From positions 1-64,000 of the forward strand of contig NZ_JAEFCF010000016.1 of NCBI RefSeq assembly GCF_016405985.1: 64,000 nt of DNA. The letters run 5' to 3'. This DNA comes from Paracoccus sp. IB05 (lineage in GTDB: Bacteria; Pseudomonadota; Alphaproteobacteria; Rhodobacterales; Rhodobacteraceae). A program made the position numbers and the translations under genes. The notes beneath the pieces are model-generated. The model made no database searches. It saw only the letters and a list, made by a program, of their open reading frames with translations, and was not told where the DNA came from. Below are positions 11,301 through 18,303 of the stretch, piece after piece. Each line of letters opens with the position of its first letter. Position 1 is the first letter of the stretch.

Positions 11301-13348
11301 CGCCCCCTGTGGCGGGAGATGTGATCCGCTACAGCTTTACCGTGACCAATACCGGCGCGGTGACGCTTGCGAATGTCGTGGTCAGCGATCCGATGCCGGG
11401 TCTTGTGCTGACCGGCACTGCGATCCCGAGTCTCGCGCCGGGGGCATCGAACACGGTCAGTTTCAGCGCGAGCTACACGCTGACGCAGGCAGACATCAAC
11501 AGCGGCAGCGCCATCGAGAACCAGGCCGAGGCGACCGGCACCTATACCGATGGCGCCGGGAACCCGCAGACCGTCCGCGACCTCTCGGGCACGGAGGCCG
11601 GGACGGACGGGCCCACCATCGTCAATCCGCCGCGTGTCAGCGGGCTTACTTTGGTCAAGACCGCCGATACCTCGGGCATTTCCAGCTCGGCCCAGGTCGG
11701 AGAGGTGATCGTTTACAGCTTTACCCTGACGAATACCGGCAATGTCACCCTTAGCGATGTCGCGGTGAATGACCCGCTGCCGGGCCTGCACTTCAGCGGC
11801 AATCCGGTGGCAAGTCTTGCGCCGGGAGCCAGCGTGGTCGTGACCGGGCGCTATGCGCTGACCGAGGCCGATATCCGCGCCGCCGAACGTGAGAATACCG
11901 CCACGGCAAGTGGCATCTGGGTGCCTGTGACCGGCGCGCCGGTGGCGGTGCCGTCAGGCCCGTCTTCGGTGACGGTGCCGCTTGGCTACCCGCTTATCGG
12001 GTTCAGCATCACCGTCGGGGATCTGCGCGATGTGAACGGGGACGGGATCATGGGGCCGGGTGATCAGGTTCTTTACCGCTTCGAAGTGATCAATAACGGC
12101 ACTGTGGCACTGCAGGATGTGAACCTCGATCTTTCGAGCCTGTCGCTGTCGCTGCCGGGGCTGAGCTGTCAGCCGGTCACGCTGGCGGTGGGCGCGCGGG
12201 CGTTCCTTACCTGCACCGGCAATGCCTATACGATCACCGCCGCAGATGTGGCATCGGGCACAATCACCCTTGCCGGCGATGCGACCGGAATGTCGGATGC
12301 CGGCATCCTGGTCCGCGACCATTCCAGCGCGCCGGCGGTTGCCAATCTCGGCCAGGGCGGTCTCGTGGTTGAGAAGCTTGCGGGCGTCCAGACGGCGATG
12401 GTCGGCGATCTGGTGCCCTATACGATCCGGATCACCGGATCACCGGATGGCGTGCCGGTGACGCTGCGGCTGAGCGATACGCTGCCGGCGGGCTTCCATT
12501 ACCGCGCGGGGACGTCGCAGCTGGACGGGGTTGCGGTCGAGCCGGAAGAAAACGGGCGGCGGCTGGAGCTGCCTGCGGTCACGGTGGCGCCTGGTCAGGT
12601 GCGGGTCTGGACGATGCGGGTTCTGGTTGGCTCTTCGGTGCGGCCGGGCAGTCATACGAACCGTGTTCTCGCGGTAAACCCTGTCACCGGCGCCCCGCTT
12701 GCACCGGAAGCCACAGCTGCGGTGCGGGTTCTGGCAGATGCGGTTTTTCAATGTGCGAGCGTTCTGGGCCGGGTGTTTGATGACACGGATCAGAATGGCG
12801 ATATGAGCAAACATGCCGAAGAGCGCGGGCTGCCGAATGTGCGGCTGGTGGCGCCGAACGGGGTGGCGATCACCACGGATGCGCATGGCCGCTTCAATGT
12901 GCCCTGTGCGGCGCTGCCGCGCGCGATCGGGTCGAACTTCATGCTGAAGGTTGACGAGCGCACGCTGCCGGCGGGGTACCGGATGACGACCGAGAACCCG
13001 CGTGTGGTGCGGCTGACGCCGGGCATGATCACCCGCATGGACTTTGGCGCGACGATGGCGCGGCTGGTGCGGATCGATCTGGCGGCCAATGCCTTCGCCC
13101 CCGATGCGCAGGGCCGCGATGCGATGGTCCAGGAACTGACCAGGGGCCTGAACGCGCTTGTGACCGAGATCCGGGGCAGCGGTTCGATGCTGCTGATCAC
13201 CTATGTGCTTGCCCCGGGCGAGGCAGAGAAGCTGGCGAAACAGCGGCTGCGTCTGGTCGAAAAGGCGCTCCGGAATCTGTGGTCGCGTCATGGCAGCTAC
13301 AAGTTGAATATCGAGACCCTTGTTCAGAGGGCAGGAGCACCACAATGA
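2369..13348 (+). CDS. Giant exported DUF11/SdrD-B repeat protein (adhesin-like)
   Basis: A single 3,659-residue frame. ATG 2369 is chosen because a GGGAG stands 8-9 bases upstream and a clean signal peptide follows (FGAIIRTAFLVLGVSAGLARA, then DL); an in-frame GTG lies at 2351. The mature protein is a chain of about 26 DUF11-like immunoglobulin-fold units of ~110-140 residues. Each has the pattern GDxIxYxFxVTNTGNVTLxxVxVxDPL. The first eight units are diverged, and units from about residue 1500 to 3200 are strongly alike. An SdrD-B-like domain lies at about 1093-1205 (GTVWRDFNENSARD), and a second at about 3464-3560 has the calcium-loop-like DDTDQNGD. The last ~90 residues form a charged helical region rather than an LPXTG or type V translocator. 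The stop overlaps the start of the outer-membrane protein gene (ATGA), implying coupled synthesis. Likely a cell-surface stalk or adhesin; its ligand is unknown. Confidence 0.85.
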   Translation: MAFAFGAIIRTAFLVLGVSAGLARADLALNITDIGYDPVPAGGEISYTVRIANGGNLREPADTVTFSIPPQTVYLGTSGGLQNCSPAPEVTGPASVTCDVPSLAPRAAISGAVILRATTADILTFTGAINTAGLTVSETTTVTEGADLSLGLSGPVVVQAGAYATITATVTNLGPYSANGGQFQMSLPSGFSASGVVLPAGCSISGALITCVLPGPIPVNGVQSLDFTTQVITANDSSISVAGSVVPLSPPDPNLSNDSASTLIRINPGTDVALSKSRSPAGLVFAGDTVTFTLTPRHAGHAPLDAVITDTVPANYTVTGAFAAGSGWTCPAPAGNLVRCSYSSATPDPAGYNAPITITATANTATTAGSPVVNTASISSTTDVIPDNNQASDGGTDIAVPQTDLIARKSGPPHALMVVGNQYDWQIWTENDGNIPFLGRLIFTEHLPAGLRADAIVTPAGLGWSCDFTPPATGPRTIICQTDYYMTHPLPVGGRTQALAVRTTVLAEGNISNGLTVGFNGENYGDRDLSNNTVYTGGTAGEGPRIADLSLRKQVTSTGPYVSGDPVSFAIEIINSGSAGAEDVVLLDRLQDLYFATSTTTATTLDSIPAGMTCNVTRGAAFYSDLRCDMAALPVCTAGTDCPVLRLTVLAGDDGAKVNTAQTYSTSTPDPGYGNNEASAGYAITPRSDVTVEKTASHPDGASLPAGQPIIYTIAAIVPGTGLSQAENVQIVDSLPAGLRIISVTPGQGSCTPVTALSNGLTTAGSTVTCALGTILNGSRQSVTINAVPSTSVMNSRVTNRVVISTSTPEIDTTNNDDEISHNILPPSLDLVINKTDSKDPLELNDATVYTVSVSNTGPSESYAVVITDTLPGVGMRLDAIRSLTPGLSCTPQGGAAIGAAGGQILCAIDHLGVGARATFEVVMTGTIRGRWTNSARVTSAEAAYDPQVNNSATQTTSVFERAHLQVTKTASEATPDVLESFDWIVTVQNQPGIGIGLAEEVVLRDSLPANMIITGPPVPTAGSCDGQTGGRDIICILPDLAAGAGVTIRIPARATVVSANPQPFSNTAHVETISFDEASGHSGTANVNVLSTSVSGTVWRDFNENSARDLPQDAGVGSVTVTLTGRDLLNNPLTRTAVTTAGGAYSFTLLPPGTYDVSYTLPGGGLYTVGSALPSGAGGGTGGIGSRTITGITTTTAAPAISKDFTLIPVPQIALAKQVAAPALQPDGSYRLTYTLRLRNNSLEPVTGVQLRDILQPNFGTWVASAPQPSQYTVISATTSGSGVALTPNPGFTGQTETLLISSGTIPAQTTATVQLILHVNPPVPRPGSTLVLVNNASSAATGQWSNRALSDNSNNGATPQPGVQGPTSVTLTFTPAIRLTKTADITGLSNPPQPGEWIGYTFTATNSGNTPLLNVTVTDPMTDLEWLTNTSVPLLAPGASTAAGQFTARYQLKQSDIETGRISNTATTVGAWAQSQVAGGPLRTVSAASTANVTTLARPGLSVVKTRVSDTIQTPTRVGDTIRYSFVITNTGNVAIRNLVLRDVLTGIAPDPATSFTIGTLPPATVGANSVTVYANYTVTQNDIDAGVVVNTATAAGIYTAGGLPVSAASNEVRVPLHQQNLMRVTKLATTVPAVPVPGNSVTWTISIENLGNTRLRIGTIAEPLARTTVSAPELAVLDPGQRTTATATHTLDQAEIDSGEVRNQVTVAGTVPVSGSAFPNTPSGNDPVSPNTNPTLTPLPAHPSVALLKELITDTSAAMMPGDGISFRFTIRNTGNVTLDAITLTDDLAGVTLDAAALTGLRLAPGATVGVTGTYALLPADIEAGGLTNSARVDATDPHDTGVFDRSGTGFDNDTPTPVTLLRSPSVALVKTIATAPTAPVRAGDQIQYAFEIRNTGNVALRNVAISELVAGVTLSGSRALPLAVGATDSTSFTARYSLTQPDIDAGIFTNEARVTSVASGPAGTDVPVTAEAEADLAIAAAPGLTIFKTADVSGVQNPTVLNDEIIYSFTVTNTGNVTMTDVTVTDPLPGLNFTAGNVIARLAPGAAQAVTLSATYAVDQDDINLGRVDNQASVSGSYFDPAGGGTATLPPVSSGPVRVDLHQNAQIGLEKRVTSTLPVPVLATTPVTYGFTVTNTGNVTLTDVRVTEALAGATVSGGPVTLAPGASDSTSFTASYTLLQTDIEKGHLDNTAGVSGIRPGGGRVADSADNQLPLPQVPEIGLEKAANISGFADPAAPAEGDEIRYSFVIRNTGNVILTGITLTDAGLTFDAPIPAFTLAPGGVRVFADVGGHVLTQAEVNTGVYTNTASTSGNWGADGPVQDTIADDDTINTPLTPAPGIDLVKVIDLANSTLSVPPQAGDEVHYAFTVTNTGNVSLTGLTLTDPLTGILVTGSIAQLDPGLADSTSFSARYTLTQDDVNSGSVVNQATVTGTWGVDAGGVPQTVSDLSGTTIGTDGDTVLPITRTPSLSVVKSAAPDLQDPPRPDDLITYSFVVTNTGNVTLTGVQLDDPLPGLTFGPAGSLIARLEPGASQAVTLTATHPLTQQEIEAGQVVNTATAEGIFTDPVTGAVTDVDTVSNTITVPLRRLPELTVVKTATSAISTPAVPGEQVTYTITVTNSGNVLMTGVVVDDPLPRLTPGAFTIGDMAPGEVEVLTATYNIDQADIDAGEVVNQAIATGGFGGTPQVFPSGPDTSGPGVTMVPVPQEPGIALVKTADAAAVSDPAVVGQEIRYSFTIRNTGNVTLRDVSVADPLPGLQPGSLTAGVLAPGASITVGPAIYRITQSDITAGAVTNRALASGTWGPPGNPGSIDTSSVTDTGVDGPTVTPISGVPAIALVKALAPGLDPASLRLGSEVVWVFTVTNTGNVPLTGITVTETLAGATVSGGPVSLAPGASDTASFTARYSVTQPDLDAGFILNQAIVTGVFDTGTGTPQPVTDRSGTTIRDDDPTRTPLTQQGAIDLVKRADLSGLSAPPVAGDVIRYSFTVTNTGAVTLANVVVSDPMPGLVLTGTAIPSLAPGASNTVSFSASYTLTQADINSGSAIENQAEATGTYTDGAGNPQTVRDLSGTEAGTDGPTIVNPPRVSGLTLVKTADTSGISSSAQVGEVIVYSFTLTNTGNVTLSDVAVNDPLPGLHFSGNPVASLAPGASVVVTGRYALTEADIRAAERENTATASGIWVPVTGAPVAVPSGPSSVTVPLGYPLIGFSITVGDLRDVNGDGIMGPGDQVLYRFEVINNGTVALQDVNLDLSSLSLSLPGLSCQPVTLAVGARAFLTCTGNAYTITAADVASGTITLAGDATGMSDAGILVRDHSSAPAVANLGQGGLVVEKLAGVQTAMVGDLVPYTIRITGSPDGVPVTLRLSDTLPAGFHYRAGTSQLDGVAVEPEENGRRLELPAVTVAPGQVRVWTMRVLVGSSVRPGSHTNRVLAVNPVTGAPLAPEATAAVRVLADAVFQCASVLGRVFDDTDQNGDMSKHAEERGLPNVRLVAPNGVAITTDAHGRFNVPCAALPRAIGSNFMLKVDERTLPAGYRMTTENPRVVRLTPGMITRMDFGATMARLVRIDLAANAFAPDAQGRDAMVQELTRGLNALVTEIRGSGSMLLITYVLAPGEAEKLAKQRLRLVEKALRNLWSRHGSYKLNIETLVQRAGAPQ
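6895..11950 (+). repeat. Tandem DUF11 coding repeats with near-identical DNA cores
   Basis: About 14 successive units of ~330-420 bases. Each carries a core reading ACCAATACCGGCAATGT or a close variant (for example near 6960, 7690, 8055, 8415, 8785, 9130, 9490, 9870, 10590, 10970 and 11730). The core encodes NTGNV, which occurs exactly eleven times, plus variants NSGN and NTGAV. A second recurring block encodes LAPGASxxxxFxxxYxLTQxDIxxG. Identity is highest in the core and falls between cores, so these are diverged internal duplications rather than recent copies. The first eight units of the gene lack this core. Confidence 0.85.
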
Positions 13349-16300
13349 GGCAGACCGGTCTGAAATCCCCCGCCCTTCGCGCGGTCCTTGCCGGCGGCGT
13401 TGCCCTTTCCGCCCTGGTCTTTGCGGGTCAGGGCCGGGCGCAGGATGCCTGCCGGGCGGATGGCAACAGGCTCGACACCGACTGCCTGCATTACAATGGC
13501 GGGACGGTGGTCAGCCGTCCGGTGCAGCCCAATGTCACAAACGAGCCCGCGCCGCCTCTGGGCGAGATCGGGTTCTCGATCTCGATCGACGGGGTCTCGG
13601 CAGGGCAGGGCGCGGAGCGGCGCACGATTGCGGGCGCTCCGGCGCGGCCGCAGGAGCTGCGCGAGATCGACCGTCTGCTGGATATTGCGGGCGTCGATCT
13701 GACCTATGACGGGCTGGGCGCGCGGCCGCGCCTGGCGGTGGCCACCCGCGATCTGCGTCAGAGCTTTGTGCCGGGCGAGGTTGTGACCTTCCGGGCGTCC
13801 TCGAACTACCCGGCCTGGATCGCGCGATCCGAGGTGGTGATCACCGATACGCGGGGGCGTACCGTCGCCGTGGTGCCGATTGCCGCCAATGGCGAGGCGG
13901 GCTGGACCATGCCGGCCGCCAGCGGGGATGACAGCGACAATGGCGAATATCTCTACTTCCTGCGCGCCAGTGACAGCGCCGGGCGGCGGGACGAGACGCG
14001 CAGCCTGGTGCTCGCGCGCGCGGCCAGCCGCCTGCCGACCGATCTGACCGGCCCGGTCACTGCGGCAGGCGAAGGCGAAGACATGACGGCGCGGCGCGGC
14101 ATTCCGGTGACGGGCGGCGCGATCACCGTTTCGGGCCATTCCCCCGCCGGTCAGCCGGTCAGGGTCCTGGGCGAGGCGGTGCCGGTCGATCCCTCGGGCA
14201 ATTTTGTGGTGCAGCGCATTCTGCCGCCCGGCACCCATGCGGTGGCGATCTCGGTTGACGGGCGGGCGATGGACCGCTCGGTCACCATCGAGCGGTCGGA
14301 ATGGTTCGCCACCGGCATCGTTGATGTGACGGTCGGGCGCCACGAGGGTGAGACCTGGAAGCTCGGGCGTATTGCGGGCTTTGCCCAGGGCACGCTGGCC
14401 AATGGCACCCGGATCACCGCCTCTGTCGACACGCAAGAGGAGGAGCTGCGCGATCTCTTCCGCAATTTCGGCCGCAAGAATCCCGATCAGACGCTGCGCT
14501 CGATGAAATCCGAGGATGTGTTCAACACCTTCGGCGATGACAGCCAGACGTCCGAGCTGGCGCCCTCTTCGGGCAAGTTCTTCCTGCGCGCTGAGAAAGA
14601 TGGCTCCTATCTGCAATGGGGCGATTTTAAACCGCTGGAGGACCAGAATCTGACCGTGCGGACCGAGCGCGCGCTTTATGGGGTTTCGGGCGAATACCGC
14701 TCGCTCGACGTCACCCCGGACGGCGAGGCGAAGCTGCGCTTTACCGGTTTTGCCGCCCAGGCCGACAGTCTGATGCAGCGCGATGTGATGCGCGCGACGG
14801 GGGGCTCGGCCTATTTCCTGTCGCATCAGGACATCCTGTCCGACAGCGAAAGCATCTGGGTCGAGATCCGCTCGCGCACCACCGGGCTGGTGGTCGAACG
14901 CCGCCGTCTGACGGAAGGCACCGATTACCGCATCAATGCGGTGCAGGGCGTGGTGATCCTGAACGCGCCTTTGTCGGCAACGGCCGGGGGCGACGGTCTG
15001 GTGACCAACAACCCGCTCGGGGATTATGACGTCAATCTGGTCGCGCAATATGAATATGTGCCGACGACCGGCAATGTCGACGGCTATACGGCGGGGCTGC
15101 GGGGCGAGACCTGGGTGAATGACCATCTCCGCCTTGGCGCCTCGGTGCTGCGCGAGACCACGGGGCTGGCCGATAATGAGCTGGGGGGGGTCGATATCCT
15201 CTTGCGTGACGGCGAGAGCCGCGAGCTGTCGCTGGAATATGCGACCAGCGAAGGGCCGGGATTCGCCTCGAATTTCTCGCTCAATGGCGGGCTTGATCTG
15301 GAACCGTCGAACCCGAGCTACGGGCTGCCGGGGCTGCGCGCCGATGCCTGGCGGATTGCGGCCAGGACCGACCTGGCCTTTGCCGGTCTCGATGGCGAGA
15401 TCGCGGCCTTCTATGACCGCAAAGAGGCCGGGTTCTCCTCGCCCGATGACAATATCCAGTATGATCAGGAGGCCTGGGGCCTGTCGGGCCGGGTGGCGAT
15501 TTCTGCCCGCACCGAACTGACCTTTGGCGGCGAGGGGATCCGGGATGACAATGGCCGGCGCGAGGAAAAGGCGCGGATCGGCTTTGCGCACCACCTTGAT
15601 ACGGCCTGGAAGCTCGAGGGCGAGATCGCGCATGACAATCGCGATGCCAGCGGCCGGCCGGAGGACTACGGCAAACGCACCGATGCGGCGCTGCGCCTGA
15701 CCTGGACGCGCGACGAGGATCTCTCGGTCTGGGGCTTTGGCCAGGCGACGCTGGCACATGACGACACGCGGCGCGATAACGGCCGGATCGGGGCCGGCTT
15801 TTCGATCCGGCTGAGCGAGCGCAGCACCCTGCTGGCCGAGGCCTCGGGCGGCAGTCTTGGCGGGGCCGGACGGCTGGAATTCGGCTACCGGCCGAATGAC
15901 AATACCACCACCACCATCGGCTACCGGCTGGATCCGCTGCGCCGCTATGATACCGGCAGTTTCTCGGGGCGCGACAAGGGCAGCCTTGTCTTCGGCGCCA
16001 CGTCGAAGGTGAATGACCGCTGGTCTTACCTGTCGGAAACGACCTACAGCGCCTTTGGCACCAGGCCCTCGCTGACTTCGGGCTACGGCGTGAGCTATAC
16101 GCCATCCGAGCGCTGGATCTATGACGGCACGCTGCAATTCGGTGAAAGCCGCGAAGAGGATGGCAGCACTCTGGAACGCCGCGGTCTCTCGCTCGGGCTG
16201 CGCTACAATGAGGCCGATGCGATCTCGGCGGGTCTGCGCGGTGAATGGCGGCGCGAGACTTCGGATCGCCCCGGCAATGCGCTGGACCGCGACACCTGGC

Positions 16301-16923
16301 TCATCTCGGGCTTTTATGAGACGAAGGTCTCGGAGGACTGGCGGTTTGTCTCATCGGTGGATGCGGTGATCTCCGACAGCGATCAGTCCTCGTTCCGCGA
16401 TGGCCGCTATGTCGAGGCGCGCATCGGCTATGCCTGGCGCCCGGTGGAAAATGACCGGATCAACGCGCTTTTCAGCTATACTTACCTTCATGACCTGCCC
16501 GGTGCGGATCAGGTGAATATCGACGGCAATGTCGACGGCCCGCGCCAGAAAAGCCATATCCTGAACGCCGCCGTCAGCTGGAAGGCCGACCCGGTCTGGA
16601 CGCTGGCCGCGAAATACGGCTACCGGATGCGCGAGGCCGCCGATCGTGGCAGCAATGACTTCACACGCTCCGAGGCGCATCTCGCCGTGCTGCGCGCCGA
16701 TTACCACATCGTCCATAACTGGGACGTGATGGCCGAGGTCCGCGGCCTCTGGACCCCGGGCTCCAACACCACCGAGAAAGCCGCCCTCCTCGGCATCTAC
16801 CGCCTCTTCGGCGACAATATCCGCGTCGGAGGCGGCTATCTCTGGGGCGAGGTCTCCGACGACCTGCGCAAAATCGACAGCCCCGACAAGGGATACTTCC
16901 TCAATATCACTACGCAGTTCTGA
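13345..16923 (+). CDS. Large outer-membrane beta-barrel protein coupled to the DUF11 protein
   Basis: A product of 1,192 residues from ATG 13345, which overlaps the stop of the giant gene; the in-frame upstream extension has no signal peptide. Residues 1-33 are a signal peptide ending GQGRAQDA. Residues ~60-400 form a soluble region with Ig-like strands (FVPGEVVTFRASSNYPAW; a later VTGGAITVSGHSPAGQPVRVLG). From about residue 420 to the end, alternating polar/hydrophobic beta strands rich in Tyr, Trp and Arg-Asp turns look like a large outer-membrane barrel. It ends in ...KGYFLNITTQF with the C-terminal Phe typical of Bam substrates. No TonB box or plug domain is evident, so it is not an ordinary TonB receptor. 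Gene order and coupling suggest it anchors or exports the giant repeat protein; that role is inferred. Confidence 0.75.
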   Translation: MRQTGLKSPALRAVLAGGVALSALVFAGQGRAQDACRADGNRLDTDCLHYNGGTVVSRPVQPNVTNEPAPPLGEIGFSISIDGVSAGQGAERRTIAGAPARPQELREIDRLLDIAGVDLTYDGLGARPRLAVATRDLRQSFVPGEVVTFRASSNYPAWIARSEVVITDTRGRTVAVVPIAANGEAGWTMPAASGDDSDNGEYLYFLRASDSAGRRDETRSLVLARAASRLPTDLTGPVTAAGEGEDMTARRGIPVTGGAITVSGHSPAGQPVRVLGEAVPVDPSGNFVVQRILPPGTHAVAISVDGRAMDRSVTIERSEWFATGIVDVTVGRHEGETWKLGRIAGFAQGTLANGTRITASVDTQEEELRDLFRNFGRKNPDQTLRSMKSEDVFNTFGDDSQTSELAPSSGKFFLRAEKDGSYLQWGDFKPLEDQNLTVRTERALYGVSGEYRSLDVTPDGEAKLRFTGFAAQADSLMQRDVMRATGGSAYFLSHQDILSDSESIWVEIRSRTTGLVVERRRLTEGTDYRINAVQGVVILNAPLSATAGGDGLVTNNPLGDYDVNLVAQYEYVPTTGNVDGYTAGLRGETWVNDHLRLGASVLRETTGLADNELGGVDILLRDGESRELSLEYATSEGPGFASNFSLNGGLDLEPSNPSYGLPGLRADAWRIAARTDLAFAGLDGEIAAFYDRKEAGFSSPDDNIQYDQEAWGLSGRVAISARTELTFGGEGIRDDNGRREEKARIGFAHHLDTAWKLEGEIAHDNRDASGRPEDYGKRTDAALRLTWTRDEDLSVWGFGQATLAHDDTRRDNGRIGAGFSIRLSERSTLLAEASGGSLGGAGRLEFGYRPNDNTTTTIGYRLDPLRRYDTGSFSGRDKGSLVFGATSKVNDRWSYLSETTYSAFGTRPSLTSGYGVSYTPSERWIYDGTLQFGESREEDGSTLERRGLSLGLRYNEADAISAGLRGEWRRETSDRPGNALDRDTWLISGFYETKVSEDWRFVSSVDAVISDSDQSSFRDGRYVEARIGYAWRPVENDRINALFSYTYLHDLPGADQVNIDGNVDGPRQKSHILNAAVSWKADPVWTLAAKYGYRMREAADRGSNDFTRSEAHLAVLRADYHIVHNWDVMAEVRGLWTPGSNTTEKAALLGIYRLFGDNIRVGGGYLWGEVSDDLRKIDSPDKGYFLNITTQF

Positions 16924-16951
16924 AAGCCCGGCGGCGAGAAATGGCAGATCA

Positions 16952-16970
16952 CTTGATAACAGTTATCAAG
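16952..16970. promoter_or_regulatory. Palindrome upstream of parD (candidate autoregulatory operator)
   Basis: A perfect palindrome CTTGATAAC-a-GTTATCAAG ending 36 bases before the parD start. It is nested inside a second pair of arms, ATGGCAG (16941-16947) and CTGCCAT (16972-16978). ParD-family ribbon-helix-helix antitoxins usually repress their own operon by binding such a site. The lack of a T-tract argues against a terminator for the gene upstream. Confidence 0.6.
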
Positions 16971-17006
16971 CCTGCCATGATGCGCGCAAAGCAAGGGGAG
17001 GCCGCG

Positions 17007-17264
17007 ATGATCAGTGCGGATCTGGGCACGCAATTGGAGAGCTTCGTGGCGAAGCTGGTCGAGACCGGTCGCTACAACTCCAAAAGTGAAGTGCTGCGCG
17101 AGGGGATCCGGCTGATCCAGGAGCGCGAGGCACGGCTGGCTGTCCTCGATCAGGCCATCACGCGGGGCCTCGCCGAGGCAGAGGCCGGGCGGGTGACACC
17201 TGCCCGGGAGGTCTTCGCGCGGCTTGAGGCGAAGTATCAGGTCAGGGGTGGCGCGACGGAATGA
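17007..17264 (+). CDS. parD: ParD-family ribbon-helix-helix antitoxin
   Basis: An 85-residue protein. The start at 17007 is preceded by AGGGGAG, while a longer in-frame start at 16941 would run through the palindrome. The sequence ISADLGTQLESFVAKLVETGRYNSKSEVLREGIRLIQERE is the classic ParD layout: an N-terminal beta strand, two helices with the YxSxSEVLREGIRLIxERE signature, then a toxin-wrapping tail. It neutralises the co-encoded ParE-type toxin and probably represses the operon through the palindrome just upstream. Its stop overlaps the toxin start by ATGA, the usual arrangement for keeping antitoxin and toxin synthesis linked. Confidence 0.9.
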   Translation: MISADLGTQLESFVAKLVETGRYNSKSEVLREGIRLIQEREARLAVLDQAITRGLAEAEAGRVTPAREVFARLEAKYQVRGGATE

Positions 17265-17560
17265 TCGTCGAGATCACTGCCGCAGCCGAGGCGGATCTGG
17301 AATCCATCGGCGATTATATCGCGCGCGACAATCCCGCGCGGGCTGTCGCCTTTATCCGCGAGCTTGGCCGCAGCTGCCTTGAGCTGGCAGAGCATCCCGA
17401 AGCCTGGCCGATTGTGCCCCGCTACGAGGCCCATGGCATTCGCCGCCGGGTGCATGGGCGCTATCTGATTTTCTATCAGCTCCATCCCGGCCGGGTCACG
17501 GTGCTGCATATCCTGAACGGCGCGATGGATGTCGAGGCGATCCTGTTCCCGCAGGGCTGA
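17261..17560 (+). CDS. parE: ParE/RelE-family toxin
   Basis: A 99-residue protein that overlaps the antitoxin gene by 4 bases. It has the RelE/ParE fold pattern: an N-terminal strand, AEADLESIGDYIARDNPARAVAFIRELGRSC as two helices, then RYEAHGIRRRVHGRYLIFYQLHPGRVTVLHILNGAMD with the terminal beta strands and conserved RYLIFY. ParE members poison DNA gyrase while RelE members cleave mRNA on ribosomes. The ParD partner favours the ParE group. The length and motifs look intact, so the module is probably functional. Confidence 0.9.
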   Translation: MIVEITAAAEADLESIGDYIARDNPARAVAFIRELGRSCLELAEHPEAWPIVPRYEAHGIRRRVHGRYLIFYQLHPGRVTVLHILNGAMDVEAILFPQG

Positions 17561-17741
17561 ACCGGCGCGGGACATTCCCTGGCGCTCTGCACAATCCCGC
17601 GCCAGCTGTGGTCGCAAAGCGTCCCATGGTCAGGTTCCTGGTCATGCGCCCCCGGTTGCGGCCATCGCCACAGCGGGAGGCAGGATCATCGTCCCGCACA
17701 GATCGGGACCCCGGGCCGGATTTCTGCCCCGGCGGGGCTGG

Positions 17742-18138
17742 TCAGGTCAGCAGCCCGCCCGTTTCAGGGCGATAGCTGCGGGTGCAAGGCGCGCCGGGGA
17801 AGGCCTCGTTCTGCCCGACGAGCAGCATGGTCAGCCGCAACCGGTCACGCAGCATCAAACGCGCCTCGACAATCTCTTCGCGGATCAAGGGCCGGATGCC
17901 TTCGGTCGGCTCGTCCGGCATGACAAGGCGTGGCGCAGTGCAAAGGCTGCAGGCCTGCGCGCGGAACTGTTGCTCACCCCCCGACACTATACCGCCGGGG
18001 CAATCGTCGCAGAGGCGGGAAAAGCGCGATCATGTCTTCGGCCCTGAACGAAGATGGCCCGCCCGCGACACAGGCGGCCTGCAAATTCTTGCACACGGTA
18101 AGGCGCGGGAAGATCCGAAGTCCCCGACGCACATTGCC
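17742..18138 (-). pseudogene. Decayed LivF/UrtE-type ABC ATPase fragment
   Basis: Two minus-strand frames together recall the middle of a branched-chain amino-acid or urea ABC ATPase. Upstream, from about 18138, is GNVRRGLRIFPRLTVCKNL. After a frame change near 17987 comes MSGGEQQFRAQACSLCTAPR, then PDEPTEGIRPLIREEI. These correspond to the pre-signature region, the LSGGEQQ signature and the Walker B LLLDEPTEGL of the family. Walker A and the N-terminal third are missing, and the signature and Walker B residues carry substitutions. It is a non-functional remnant, with no transporter genes left around it. The rest of 17561-18360 shows no gene. Confidence 0.65.
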
Positions 18139-18303
18139 CAGCCCGTCCGCGCCCGCTGATGCCCCGGCAGGCGGGTCGCGGGTGTGGCCGTGACGCAGCC
18201 ATGACGAGCTTACCCCTTAACGGGAATGAAGTGAGAGACCTCTCCAGCGAAACCTGGCCAGGATCGAGGCAGCGGCCCAGGACTGTCAGAGGTCTGGCCC
18301 CCC

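Noticed and set aside
9788-11791. A 667-codon minus-strand open frame inside the DUF11 gene
   Set aside because: It is a repetitive antisense shadow of the DUF11 repeats; its own repeat pattern simply mirrors the coding strand.
6895-11950. Possible CRISPR-like array because of the recurring ~17-base core
   Set aside because: Spacing is ~330-420 bases, the whole region is one open frame, and the core encodes the NTGNV motif of DUF11 domains.
13324-16137. A 937-codon minus-strand open frame opposite the outer-membrane protein gene
   Set aside because: The plus-strand product has a signal peptide and beta-barrel features, whereas the antisense product is Arg/Gly/His-rich with no family resemblance. 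Long antisense frames are expected in GC-rich DNA.
13345-16923. Outer-membrane protein as an ordinary TonB-dependent receptor
   Set aside because: There is no TonB box or plug domain. The N-terminal third holds Ig-like domains, and the gene is coupled to the repeat-protein gene.
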